DNA from: Branchiostoma lanceolatum
Lineage: Eukaryota > Chordata > Leptocardii > Amphioxiformes > Branchiostomatidae
DNA: 64,000 bases
Reading direction: 5' to 3'
Assembly: GCF_035083965.1 (NCBI RefSeq)
Contig: NC_089738.1
Coordinates: 15,092,734-15,156,733, forward strand
Numbering within the stretch: position 1 is the stretch's first letter; each line of letters starts with the position of its first letter. The position numbers and the translations under genes are program-made. Positions 34,101-43,728 of the stretch are shown in pieces. The notes under the pieces are model-generated. The model was not told the origin of the DNA. It worked only from the letters and a program-made list of their open reading frames with translations, and did no database searches.

Positions 34101-36627
34101 ACATCTTATGAAAATGATTCATGAGTCAGCGCGTCTAGGCGCTTCCAGGCTCCGTAATTTGTACACGTAAAGGTGACTAATACCGAATCCAGTGCAATGA
34201 CTTCTCTGACACATGTAAGGACGTCACTGGATATTTTTCAGCTAACATTCTGTCACCAGATTGAGTCAGGCAATTCGCACACTAATCTTATATCCCACCA
34301 TGTCGAAAATGGACTTTTACAATTCGCGTGTTCCCTCTAAACCCATGTTTCCACCCTCAAAAGCCCTCCCACATAACGAAATCCCCCATAAATAAAATCA
34401 AATGCCGGCGTAAAATTCCGATACAGGAAATACAAAAGCGGGATAATACAAAATACATTACATTTTAGCAAGGAGGTAAAACGTAATTTGCTCCGAAATG
34501 CATTTTTTGCGTTTCGGCGCATGCGCGCCGGAACGCATTGTCCTGGCTTTTACCTTCAAGCATGCTTCAAGGAAGGAACCAGGGAAGCTTGGTTCAACAC
34601 TGTGTCGCACACAATAAGACCTTATATGGCAATACGTTCTCAAATCCTTGTATAGCCGTTGCCTTATATGGCAAGAGAGCACGAAAATGCAGGCAGGCTA
34701 GATTTGCATGTGACACAGGACGGCGACCGCATGTAACTGCTACAACTGTTCGGAAATATCATTGCATTGTGGTTTCGGACTTTGATATCCTCAAAAATGA
34801 CCATATTACATCTATTCCACAAGATTGCAGAAGAAAAAAAATGATTTCGTCAAGAAAACGACCAAAAATCGGCATAAATGATACCATATAGTGAGGTTAT
34901 AGCATTACGTCCAGTGTAAATAGTTACGTACCGGAGCTTGGCCGATCTGGCAACGCGAAGCACTTCGGACCCAGAAGATCCGGGTTCGTCTCCGTGCATG
35001 GATTTTTTTTTTCTTTTTAGATATTGAATATCAAAAATATATATTGATATTATATTAATCTATCAATATCATGTTTATGAATATCATTTTTTTTCATTAA
35101 TAAATAAAGAAATATTTTATATTTGTTATTTTTAAATATTCATTTAATATATACAAGGCCTTTGTCTTATGAACAGGACTTCATAGATTCCAAACCCGGC
35201 ATTCGAATTTTTCTGTTCATTGTAATGGAAAATACCGTGCAGCGGCTCCTATGCGCGGTAAGATGATTCTTGCAAAACACTCGCCACTAAACTTCTATCC
35301 CCGATGTAAACAGAGGCTCTTGATGTTGTTTGCAAAACAGCGATTCTTTGTTACAGTAGCAAATGCTCCATTGTTCAGTATCGACTTCATTCAGACAACA
35401 CGGACGTGGAAAGTGGCGCCCCTCGGCACAAAACTATGGGAATTTTCATGAATTTTAGCAAAATTACCCAGGAAAATAAGGAAGAAATGTTGTAAATGCG
35501 GAAACCAGAATAATACGGATGAGGTAGCTGTTGATTTGTTTGACATTTGGTAGTCATTTTAGATAGAACCTTAGCTGTTATGAACTTCTATTTCACTTAA
35601 TTACCATAGTGCTGATGATTCAATGGTGCTTTTTCAAATTTTATGTTTTATTGCGTGCCATGTACATAATTACATTGATAGCTTTTATAATGAGCCTATT
35701 ATACATTTTACAAATAAGTACAAGTTGTAGGCCAAGACCAGCTTTTTCAAAAGCACTTAAGTTAAGTGACGTAACTTCAAAATTGCTTTCCCCAATCTGC
35801 CTTTCTCTATTAAAACAGTACTCATTTCCCCAAATGACAATTTTTCTTATAGACTGAACAGCCCTTGAGTGACTTCCTCTGGCAGATTTTACTTCAAGTA
35901 AAGGGAAAAGACAATTCACACTTATAAACGTAGCCGAAACGCCAGCTTTTTTTAAAAGCTCTTGTTTCTTTCTCGTGTGTGAACATCCATCAATGAAAAT
36001 TGGGAGGGCTGACTACGAAAATCGCGACATTTCGTCTTTAGCTCTGATAGACGGACGGTCGGGCGTGACATTATAGCGGACATGTCTGGGTAAGAAGAAA
36101 TATCGTCCGGGTCGATCTGGTTTGATGCTGTGTTCACAGTCGATGTACATTTCTTCCGTAGCCTGTTCTTTATTGGTTAGAAGAACATGCGGTCCATCTA
36201 GAGGGGATAAATCTGACGACTCTTCCCTCACGTGGCCTCATGCCGGCTCGTGCAATTTCCCGGCCGCCATGTTGAATGGAAATATCTACTATGAATCGTC
36301 TGACATTGGCGAATTTTCCTCTTTTTCCCCCAAACAAGAAATTTGTATGAATTAGAACAAACTTTTCTCTCAAAGTTTGTCCTACTCTAGCTAAAGAAAT
36401 TATCTAAACGCAAATATCAAAGGTAGGACACTAAAGGAGGAAATGTAACGGTCCCCGACTGGAGTCCTAGAGGCCCTGGGGCGGGGGAGGCGCGAGCGCC
36501 CGCTCATGTCACTCACCTTGAAGCCGTTGCTCGTCGCCCATGCGCTGCCGTCCAAGCCGTGGATGGCGGCCTTCGCAACCTGACCGGTACCCAACAAGGA
36601 TTGGTCGATGTAGCTCTGCCAGCTCAT
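16159..36627 (-). CDS. PFN: Profilin, splice form B (distal terminal exon pair)
   Basis: Exons in transcript order: 36627-36517, 24275-24206, 17556-17440, 16256-16159, giving 131 aa. Profilin binds G-actin, proline-rich ligands and phosphoinositides and controls actin assembly. The protein opens [15 protein letters not shown], with the conserved W3 and Y6, and W30 in GLDGSAW, all part of the poly-proline pocket. Exon 2 encodes [13 protein letters not shown]. Exon 3B encodes the central sheet including KYKFLRQ and [10 protein letters not shown]. Exon 4B encodes [18 protein letters not shown] and ends in Tyr. Splice phases are 0, 1 and 1. The start is the only ATG before the conserved N-terminus. 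Form A uses another 3' exon pair with the same phases. In vertebrates PFN2 also makes two forms with different C-termini. Confidence 0.93.
16860..17430 (+). repeat. Possible decayed retroelement fragment ending in CTGAAGAAGGTCGG
   Basis: The intron between exons 3B and 4B contains CTGAAGAAGGTCGGGAGGCC followed by ATCGGCTCTGTGTGACAGG. Short frames upstream are broken by stops. CTGAAGAAGG motifs of this sort recur elsewhere in the window. The Penelope-like class is only a guess. Confidence 0.25.
21749..36627 (-). CDS. PFN: Profilin, splice form A (proximal terminal exon pair)
   Basis: Exons in transcript order: 36627-36517, 24275-24206, 23030-22893, 21846-21749, giving 138 aa. The first two exons are shared with form B. 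Exon 3A is 138 bp against 117 bp in 3B. The extra seven residues fall in the loop between the first strand (MYIG) and KYKFIKQ. Exon 4A is 98 bp, as is 4B, and encodes [24 protein letters not shown] and a Phe C-terminus instead of Tyr. Both pairs keep phase 1 at each junction, so either joins exon 2 in frame. I found no separate first exons for either pair. The arrangement is therefore best read as one gene with alternative terminal exon pairs, not two tandem genes. Confidence 0.9.
21963..22120. repeat. Inverted dimer of the hairpin-core repeat, copy 3
   Basis: Two copies of the 7706-7835 family lie head to head. The left arm starts AGTTACTCAAGCAACTGG at about 21963, and the right arm ends CCAGTTGCTTGAGTAACT at about 22108. 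The arms share about 65 bp with few mismatches around a short TCCTTAGTCACT centre. Confidence 0.75.
22147..22288 (+). repeat. Hairpin-core interspersed repeat, copy 4
   Basis: A complete direct copy of the family: CATCAACGTATATCTATTCAG, GGTATAAAACCTGG, CTGACGAAAGACAGCGG, GCTGTCTGAAACG, CAGTTGCTTGAGTAAC. It follows the inverted dimer and lies in the intron between exons 3A and 4A of profilin. Confidence 0.75.
24397..24466 (-). repeat. Interspersed repeat (TTAGCACACTGAAGTAGCC family)
   Basis: Inverted copy of the middle part of the composite repeat at 1655-1935. Other copies lie at 41035-41103 and 50949-51060. Confidence 0.65.
24877..24952 (-). repeat. Interspersed repeat shared with 62798-62890
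   Basis: Both contain ATCAGAAATACCTGCA-type and GTGCAGGT(G/A) blocks in the same order, in opposite orientation. The other copy lies in an eIF4A intron. Confidence 0.6.
29580..29645 (+). repeat. (TTC)n microsatellite
   Basis: About 20 units of CTT/TTC with one interruption. It lies just before the 127 bp tandem array in profilin intron 1. Confidence 0.9.
29728..31235 (+). repeat. Tandem array, 12 units of about 127 then 117 bp, each with a POU-octamer palindrome
   Basis: The motif AATTATGCTAAT (one variant) recurs at 29783, 29911, 30038, 30165, 30292, 30419, 30546, 30673, 30790, 30907, 31025 and 31141. Spacings are 128, 127 (seven times in a row overall between 29911 and 30673 except as listed), then 117, 117, 118 and 116. 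Most units carry ATGCTAATGAGG followed by CCTCATTTGCATAAT, which together form an imperfect 31 bp palindrome. ATTTGCAT and ATGCTAAT are POU/Oct-type octamer sequences. Other unit parts, such as AAAGCTGCAGATG and GGAAAGGTGAACACACCTG, are also conserved. The array is non-coding and lies in profilin intron 1. Confidence 0.9.
32910..33025 (+). repeat. Interspersed repeat shared with 9380-9525
   Basis: Same block order as the copy in the RNF13-like gene, ending in GAGACAGCCCTG. Confidence 0.55.
34933..35008 (+). pseudogene. tRNA-Arg(UCG)-like pseudogene or SINE head with T-run
   Basis: The block has GGCCGATCTGGC in the A-box position, an anticodon-arm-like CACTTCGGACCCAGAAGATC with a CTTCGGA loop (UCG anticodon), a B-box-like GGTTCGTCTCC, and then nine or more T, a pol III stop. 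The T stem does not pair well and the acceptor stem is unclear, so a functional tRNA is unlikely. Confidence 0.4.
35010..35160. repeat. AT-rich low-complexity tract
   Basis: Dense ATATC/GATAT and AATAAATAAAG runs follow the tRNA-like block. No gene seen. Confidence 0.6.
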
Positions 36628-36740
36628 GGTGAATGTGTTTTCTTTTTCTTTCGCCTTTCCTTCCAGAAGATACTTGTGCACTTCTTTCCAACCAGGAAGA
36701 CCGCACCGAAACGTCGGGTGGAGGCAGGTCACGTGGTAGA
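36628..36740 (-). promoter_or_regulatory. Profilin 5' leader and proximal promoter with E-box
   Basis: The sequence just upstream of the profilin ATG is open and purine-rich. A CACGTG E-box lies at 36730-36735, about 100 bp before the start codon. No TATA box is evident. The transcription start is not visible from sequence alone. Confidence 0.4.
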
Positions 36741-37671
36741 GTAAGCAAATTGGCATGCGCTATCACAGGGACTACTTTTACTCATGACAAGACAAAATAT
36801 ATTGTGCGCTGAAATATAGATAATCACAACATTTTCATGAATCAAGATGAATTGGTTGTTCCATCTATACAATTTTTCATAATATGGATGTATAATTCTT
36901 CTAGAAAAGAAACATGTAGTAAAACGCGCATTGATATCCTAGTCACACCGGTAATCAAACCAGTTACATCAGAGGACTTCCCCATTGGTTGTCTAAATGA
37001 TCATCTCCTCCTCCTCTTTTTCAACGTCTTCAAATGTAAAAGCTATCTTTGAATGGATGATAAATCATCTTTACGCTCAAGAACTATTCCCCATACTAGT
37101 TTCAAAATCGTTGTATTCAATTTGCAGTTCTAAGGAAGTAATGGATGGGGTTGGAATGGACCAACAGACTTTCTGAGGGGGGTGTGTCAACCAGAGGCAG
37201 AACAAAGGATGAAGAACTGGGCACACCATCTGATATTAAGTCTTCTTTGAATGCTGGTAGTTGAAAAGCAGAAAGCAGCATTTCTTTTTTTGTGACACTA
37301 TGCATCTGTAAATGATATCTACTTTATCTCCAAGCAGAAGCTGGGTCCAGTTTGTTTTAGTAACATTAACGTTATACGTTTTTGCAGCATTTTGTCAAAT
37401 TGGGAAAAATAACAAGACTACAAAAAGGTAAGAAGGCATCATTCATTTTGTCCTTCATCATTGTGACTTAATACACAAAGTTGATAGTCAAAGTTGCCCA
37501 CTCAGGGTACCAATAAAATCTTGTTGACAGGTGGTTCTTAAAGCTTGTGTTATCATCATCATCATCATCGGTCCTCCTCTTACGAGGCGTAGCAAGTGAA
37601 GTTTGCTCTCCAGAACTTCTTTTCGTTCATTGCAGTGTCAAAGCTTGTGTCAATGGAAATAAATATCTTAA

Positions 37672-37739
37672 GGGACCACCAAAAAGTGGTCACAATGGCC
37701 ACGTGGTCCTTATGTAGAGGTGGTTACTTGTACAGGTTT
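37672..37739. repeat. MITE fragment related to 42041-42210
   Basis: GACCACCAAAAAG, TTATGTAGAGGTGG and TACAGGTTT occur in the same order as in the right half of the element at 42041-42210. Confidence 0.6.
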
Positions 37740-37851
37740 GTTAGATTGAAATTTCTCTAACACCATTTCTTCCATCCAGGGTGATTAAATGCTGGCTGAT
37801 ATGAGCCTGTTCTGAAATTTGATCCTCAGATAGCATGGATCTCCAGAACAG

Positions 37852-37939
37852 GCCTGGAGTCCAGCCTTCTTAGCTTTAGTCCGCTACGGGGAGCGGAGCT
37901 TGGGTAGCGGACTAAAGCTAAGAAGGCTGGACTCCAGGC
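37852..37939. repeat. Perfect hairpin, 36 bp arms and 16 bp loop
   Basis: Arms at 37852-37887 and 37904-37939 are exact inverted copies (coordinates sum to 75791), starting GCCTGGAGTCCAGCC. Probably a small foldback MITE. A transcribed hairpin would be stable, but nothing here shows that it is expressed. Confidence 0.8.
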
Positions 37940-38576
37940 TAAACCAGACAGGAGGTGATGTTTTTCTGACAAGACATTGATAAAACATCAGGAAGGATAC
38001 ATCCTCAAATAGCCTGGAAATCCAGACAATCATGCAGGATAGTGTTTAAAAATTTGCATAAAACATCTATTTACAAAGCAGTTTCAGACAGGATGAAAGA
38101 GCAGAGGAACAGGCATATGCTGTGTAAAACATAAAAGGTTGCTGAATTATCAGCCTGTCATTAGATCTATCATCAAATATGTTTTTCAGGCCATACCACT
38201 TTATCCAGAATAGTTTTATCAGGTGGGATTTTTGGATTGTCTATGTGATACGGATAATTCTGCTGTTGCAGTTTAACCTTAAAAGTCAATTTGATCATTG
38301 CAGCAAAACTTATCAATTTATAAGTATGATATACTTATAAATCTTTAAGTTTGACCAATCCTGTCTACAAGATATAGGACATATAGGTCCAGAGACTCAA
38401 GACATTAAGTAAGATAACATTTTAGAACATGATAGACTAGGAACATGTAATCACTATATGGCAGAGCAGGAGGCATTGATATATCCTCCAAGCCACTGCA
38501 AAACTTGTGTTTTGTGGCAGGCATTTATGCATGAGGACCCAGCAAAGTACACATACTACAGGCCTAGGAAAACACT

Positions 38577-38582
38577 TTTATT
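38577..38582 (-). terminator. GTF2F2: Candidate poly(A) signal AATAAA for GTF2F2
   Basis: AATAAA on the minus strand lies about 440 bp after the GTF2F2 stop codon. Call by position and motif only. Confidence 0.4.
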
Positions 38583-39023
38583 GACATTGCCATAAATATT
38601 GACATTGCTCACAACATGTATTGAAATAGTCTCTAATTTAGGACAACAACTGTATAAAACAGCTCTGGATACTGAAACAGACTTGGTGCTATCCATAATG
38701 TTCCTTTGTATGCATTTCAATCATACACGTAACTGCAGCAAAACCTCCTTGTTATAACATAAATCTTCCATTCAAAATCAGAATGGCATGTGTAGAAATA
38801 GGAAGATAGTGTTTTTATGACACAGCCTAAAGATCTGACCACCACTTCGATAACTCCTCAGCTTCTTTCCTGATAAAGCTATACATGAGAATATACATAA
38901 TATTAAGCCTTCAGCTTGCTAAACTTACAGAAAAAACAACAGTGTTGTGCTTGGAGGGATCATCATAATGCCTAGTTTTAGAGGGCTGAGTTGGATAAGG
39001 TAAGAAGGGAGGGGGACATCTGT

Positions 39024-42000
39024 TTAAGACTGTTCCATGGGAGTCTCCCCTCCTTTGTAATGTCTGTACTCTGGCTTCAGCTCCCAAGTGTTCTTGTGAG
39101 GAGCCTTCAGGTTGTAGGTGGCGATCTCCTTAAGAACCTCCTTCAGGTATTGCTAGAAGAGAGAAAATACAAAGTACATTTAACTGTCATTGCAAAAAAA
39201 TAGAAATCTTACAACAATATTCCAGTGTTAACACAAACTGGTTACCAGTAGTAATATCTACCTACTAGTTTAATTGGATAAGTCTATATCTAAGATTATT
39301 TCAAACAGATGTGCTGACAACATATCTGATTCAGTAATAATCAAATGTGTGCCCATCATACAACTACAACCACCTTCAAGATATAGTTGCTAAGCTCACA
39401 AACAAAGTAATTGTAAGCATCATTAGCATGATGAAAAGTTAGCGTGAACGTTGAAAAATTTGTGACCTGTCTATTGAAAAATCATCACACCGCAAACAAT
39501 ACAGATTTTCTGTTTGTCATGCACTCTATGACCTTTAAACACGACAATCTTTAAAAACCTCCTTTCCTCCTACTCATACTTGAAAGACATAACAGTAACT
39601 TCTTACAATAGGCTGCTTAGTAATCTCCACCAGGTCCTTGATGTTGTAGTACTGGTGCTTCTCAAAGGCAGAGAACAGCATCTCCTGCACCTTCTCTGGG
39701 TCAGCCCGAGATCGCTTCCCATCTTCCTTTTTTCTCCGCTCAACCTCCAACTGTAAATATGAAACAGAAACACTTCCTGATTCTCTAGGAGGAAAGACTC
39801 TTTAGCTAACTTAAATATAGTACTATCTTATACATAGTACTGGGTAAAAACAGCATTGTAAGGTACATGAAATTTTTCATTCTATGACAGTCTTGCATTT
39901 ATTTAAAACATAAATTCACAGAAAATTAGCACAATTCTACCACCAATAACAAGCAAAATTTCAGGATGCTTTTAAACACTTTCCAAGCTACATTATCACA
40001 AAACTTTTATAATGAGTAAAGAAAGTTTTATAGGAAAAGTGTGATCGCACTCACATTGTTGGCATGGTTGGAGACAGGTTTGTAGTTATTTGTGACAGCC
40101 CTGTGTAGCTGCATGGTCGTTCTCACTGGCGTCATTGCATCCAAAACTTGTAATCTGTAACATGAGATCAATACATATATGTCCATTGCATTACAATCTT
40201 TCTGGGGAAGGTACCATTGCAGTCAGGAAGAAAAATTATCAGAAGCACACACATGTAGTATCACACTATTTACCACCAGTTAGGTATACCATGAGTACAC
40301 TACAAAAGGTGATGTACATACAAATGTTATCTCAAGTGTTCCTGTAATGCATATGTTTACAGTTTGTATGGAACTCTTTGATAATCAAGCCACATTGGAC
40401 TTATCTTCAAAGAAAGTACACATGTCATGGCCTGAGTGTCATCCTAGTTAGTTCCAGGGCTCCCATAGTCTCCCTTCACTAACCATCCTTGGTTGGTGAA
40501 AGGAGACTATGGAAGCCCTGGAACTAACTAGGATGACACTCAGGCTACACACGTCACACTCTCAGTCACAGTTTACCAAACTGACTTTTTTAGCTTCATG
40601 TAGTTCTCTCCCCCCACCGGCCGACAGTCAACTCTATGTGCCACCTTTCCCTCTAAAGACAGGGCTCCTAAAACAACACAAGCATGGACAGTGTAATTCA
40701 CACTAAGATTCGACAACTTCATGGAGAACCATCCCGTCAAAAATAACCACAGAACACTGGACCATCCAAATAAACCCATTGTTAAAGTCGGTTGAAGAAG
40801 AGACAGATCTAAACGGAACGGTCTAAACTAGAAGAACATCCCACCTGACCATAAACTCTACTCTACTCTAATCTCCAAGCAGATATTGGGTGTTTAACAC
40901 ATGCTATTGAGGCTGTTTATACATGTCTTTCTATGGGTCTTGGGGACCAATAGAATGCCTATATAAAAAGCCTTGTGCAAAAAAATGTGTAAAACACAGA
41001 GCTGTGCCCAACATCTGCTTGTGGATTAACGTTTAGCACACTGAAGTAGCCATTTGGCACCCAATTCTCTATTGGTTTTGGGATAAGGCAGAAGGAAGAA
41101 GGTTAAGAAACTCTTAGAAACTATTCTGAGGTGCCTTATAGTGTACCTTTTCTAAACAATTTTTACCACTCATAAACAAAAGCATACTGTACTCACCATT
41201 TGATGAGGAGCCAGCCTCATCTGCTATAAACAGAAAAGAAATTACTGTTAAAACATAAAACAGCATTTCTAACGTTACTACTCACCATGGTTTCATCATG
41301 GTGAACTCTCAGTGTTGCAAACATTTCAAACAATATCTATATCTCATCATTATTTTTATTAAGGGAACGTGTAACCTTAGCTAGTCTTGTGTTATTTTAG
41401 TTAAGATTAATTAGGGTAAAGCCATGTGTATTCTTAGTACTATAGAATAACATGTATGATGCATTGTTCTAAGTTATCATTATGTTAGTAATTTCTTATT
41501 GCATTTATGTATTATAAGATATATTATTGGATCTTGATAGCAGAGGTAGGAAGGCAATAGTAGAGGGCTGACTATAAAGATTATCAAGTACAGGTTTGCA
41601 ATTTCACAGATGGAGCTTCCTAACCAAGAAAACAAACCTACAAAGACTTGGGGATGAAAAACATTTTAACATGGCCATGGTACAACTCTCTCACATGAAT
41701 ATTTGCTTGCGGATACATTTGACAAAGACAGAGCACACATAAACATATGCACAGTGAAATGTAGAACGACCAGCCCTGATCTGTGGATTTGCGCTCACCT
41801 CTCCTGGTTTGAGAGAAGACCATGATGGACTGATTGTTCACTCCAGAGAACACAAGTTTATGGTGACGGGGTAAGACATCGGGGGTAAACTCCTTGCGGG
41901 GTTTTCGAGGGGCACTCACTTCACCCCATCATCAAATCAACACACAAACACACACAGAAAACAAAGAGGGAAATCTAACCAGTAGATATCATTTCAACAA

Positions 42001-43728
42001 TGATACAACATTAAACCAATAAAAGAGACAGAACGTAGTGAAACCTGTCTATAGTGACCACTGACCAGTGACCACCTTTCAAGAGAGTTTGAGAAAATGG
42101 TCATAGTAGACAGCTGGTCAGTGGCCACTATAGATGGTAACTAGAGGACCACCAAAAAGGGAGCACAATGAACAGGTAGTCTTTATGCAGAGGTGGCACT
42201 AGTACAGGTTAGACTACATACGTTTTCATGGCTTTTGCAATAGATTGCACTGTCAGGGTGTAGCAACCTTCAAAGCACTCGTAGAATGTTTTCTTGTTGC
42301 TGAAAATGCTTTAAAGGAAGAATGAATTTCTCCAGTTCACCATATCTACCTGCGGATGTCTGTGAGAACACTCCCATTGGTTGGCCCGCCGTCCCGGACA
42401 GAACAAACTTGTGCTCGCGTGGCGCCTCCGAACTACCCTTCCCATCATCCTTCTGTGCAAGTTCTTCCTTCAAGGAGAAAATAACCTGTGAAGGGAAAAA
42501 AAGGAATCACACTTCTTTTTCAGACGAACATATGTCAAATCTTGCACAAACCTTCAACTTTTAACCCCACAAAGTTTGATGTTCTCACAGTCATGACATA
42601 AAATTAACTTTTACATCACGGAACTATAGCAGATTGCAGATTAAGGAGAAAAATACATACCTCTGGCTTAGGAGCTCCTGGTCTCCTAGATGCAAAAAGA
42701 AAGGAGAGGTAATGATAGTAAAGGCACCCATACAGATAATGTGAAGGCAACTATAAGCAATGACAGAAAGCACATGCATGGTGCATGAATAGGACAAAAC
42801 AAATGTCATTTCTGAAATACCACATATGATTATTCTTAGTTAGAGACAAAAATACAATGAGTAAGTGCCACAATGCAAAATTACCCATCCACAAATGTTA
42901 ATACATGTATCACCTGTTGATCTTGAGAGTACCCACTTCCCCATCCTCCACTGTCATCCATTTGTTAGACATGTACTTTGGCACCTGTCAGATCAAACAT
43001 GTTAGTTGCTTAACTTTGGAGGATCAAACACAAATGATGATATAAAAAGTGCACCATACAGGTAAAGCAGTCACCCTGAATTGAGGCAAGGAGGTTTAAA
43101 AGAGGAGGAGAGAGGATGGATTAGTGCCTTGCTGGGCCCTTTTGTTTCACCCCGCTGCGATCCACTGTGTACCACTCACGTGGCCCAGGCTTTGATCTCT
43201 TTTACACCTCCTTGGTTGAGGTGAAGGGTAATTATGCTTCGTCCATAGCCAGTAGTGCAATGTTGCTCAAACCCCAGTCTATGGATCAAAGGGAGTTCAA
43301 TCCCGGCCCCGTTCGCATACAGTGTGAGGGGTTGCATTCATTCTTTCAGATGGGGACATAAAGCCGCTGGCGCAGTCATGTGTTTTGGGGAGTTTGTGGA
43401 GTTAGCCTACGATATCAAACCTCTGCACGTAAAAGAACCCAACACACTTATCAAGAAGAGTTGCGGTGACCCGCCCCGGTGTACTTACACAAGCCATAAT
43501 AAAGGTGCACTGCACTACCAATAGCTACTTCAAAAAGCATCATACTCTGTATCATAACTGTAAACAAAATTTGTGTTTTCCAGTTCCAGTTCAGTAGCAT
43601 CTTCCAAATAATTTCAGGAGCTGTTATTTTCAAAGAATCACAACAATCAGCACATTGAAACGCACCTTCACAAGCCAGAGGTTGTTACTCGACCCCTTGC
43701 AGTCCAAGTCGCTACTTTTCTTCGCCAT
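39024..43728 (-). CDS. GTF2F2: GTF2F2, TFIIF beta subunit (RAP30), complete
   Basis: Exons in transcript order: 43728-43666, 42984-42914, 42685-42661, 42485-42350, microexon 41223-41197, 40667-40586, 40154-40055, 39750-39607, 39152-39024. All phases close. Without the 27 nt microexon the protein is 249 aa, the length of human RAP30; with it, 258 aa. RAP30 pairs with RAP74 to bring RNA polymerase II to the promoter. The N-terminal dimerisation part includes LWLVKVPKYMSNKW and PREHKFVLSG. A middle block reads LSLEGKVAHRVDCRP and NYMKLKKLQ. The C-terminal winged helix includes ERRKKEDGKRSRAD, MLFSAFEKHQYYN and NTWELKPEYRHYKG. The exon ending at 40586 uses a weak GTCAGT donor; the stronger-looking site at 40576 would create an in-frame TGA. 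The gene is divergent from RFC4. A further homologous exon lies at 41799-41918. Confidence 0.94.
40430..40545. mobile_element. Foldback MITE, 116 bp
   Basis: Near-complete palindrome with termini GCCTGAGTGTCATCC and GGATGACACTCAGGC and an inner arm GGGCTCCCATAGTCTCC. Related copies lie at 1387-1453 and 45671-45745. It lies in a GTF2F2 intron. Confidence 0.8.
40866..41030. mobile_element. MITE with CTCCAAGCAGAT termini
   Basis: The left end CTCCAAGCAGATATTGGG is nearly inverse to the right end CCCAACATCTGCTTGTGG. Related single ends occur near 37331, 45272 and 54633. It lies in a GTF2F2 intron. Confidence 0.55.
41035..41103 (+). repeat. Interspersed repeat (TTAGCACACTGAAGTAGCC family)
   Basis: Direct copy of the middle part of the composite repeat at 1655-1935. 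Confidence 0.65.
41197..41223 (-). CDS. GTF2F2: 27 nt microexon of GTF2F2
   Basis: CAGATGAGGCTGG and the following 14 bases sit between TTTATAG and GTGAGT. The length is divisible by three and both junctions are phase 1, so it can be included or skipped. It inserts the acidic/serine run ADEAGSSSN ahead of the LSLEG block. Human RAP30 has a shorter SSS-containing linker there. Confidence 0.65.
41799..41918 (-). CDS. GTF2F2: Extra exon of GTF2F2, homologous to part of the preceding exon
   Basis: The block encodes RHHKLVFSGVNNQSIMVFSQT, aligned with REHKFVLSGTAGQPMGVFSQT of exon 42485-42350 (20 residues or fewer of each are directly comparable). It ends in a good GTGAGC donor in the same phase 1. 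With the acceptor GTGAAG at 41919-41920 it is 120 bp, phase 1 at both ends and free of stops, so it could be added after the main exon. It cannot simply replace it, because the main exon is entered in phase 0. The acceptor has an interrupted pyrimidine tract. It may be a real cassette or a duplicated exon falling out of use. Confidence 0.5.
42041..42210. mobile_element. MITE with AACCTGT/ACAGGTT termini
   Basis: The element opens AAACCTGTCTATAGTGACC and closes AGTACAGGTT, with inner inverted blocks around GTGACCACTGACCAG and CTGGTCAGTGGCCAC. A partial relative lies at 37672-37739. It lies in GTF2F2 between the extra exon and the main homologous exon. Confidence 0.6.
43140..43500 (+). repeat. 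Probable interspersed repeat in GTF2F2 intron 1
   Basis: GC-richer block with CTGCACGTAAAAGAACCCA and GGGGACATAAAGCCG. I recall this kind of wording from dispersed elements of several invertebrate genomes, but there is no second copy in this window to align with. Confidence 0.35.

Larger units (their letters stand above)
24276..36516 (-). other. First intron of profilin (12.2 kb)
   Basis: No coding exon is recognisable inside it. It contains interspersed repeats (24397-24466, 24877-24952, 32910-33025), a (TTC)n tract, the 127 bp tandem array at 29728-31235, a tRNA-Arg-like block near 34933, and an AT-rich stretch at 35010-35160. The GC-rich 5' end (36000-36516) includes CACGTGG at about 36231 and may hold downstream promoter elements. 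Confidence 0.75.
36741..39023. other. Intergenic region between profilin and GTF2F2
   Basis: 2.3 kb without a recognised exon. It contains a short (ATC)n run at about 37553, a MITE relative at 37672-37739, the 36 bp-arm hairpin at 37852-37939, and the probable 3'UTR of GTF2F2 from about 38577 to 39023. Confidence 0.6.

Noticed and set aside
34538..34891. 117-codon frame after a GCGCATGCGC (NRF1-like) palindrome
   Set aside because: No family signature, no coding-like composition and no partner exons. It lies inside profilin intron 1.
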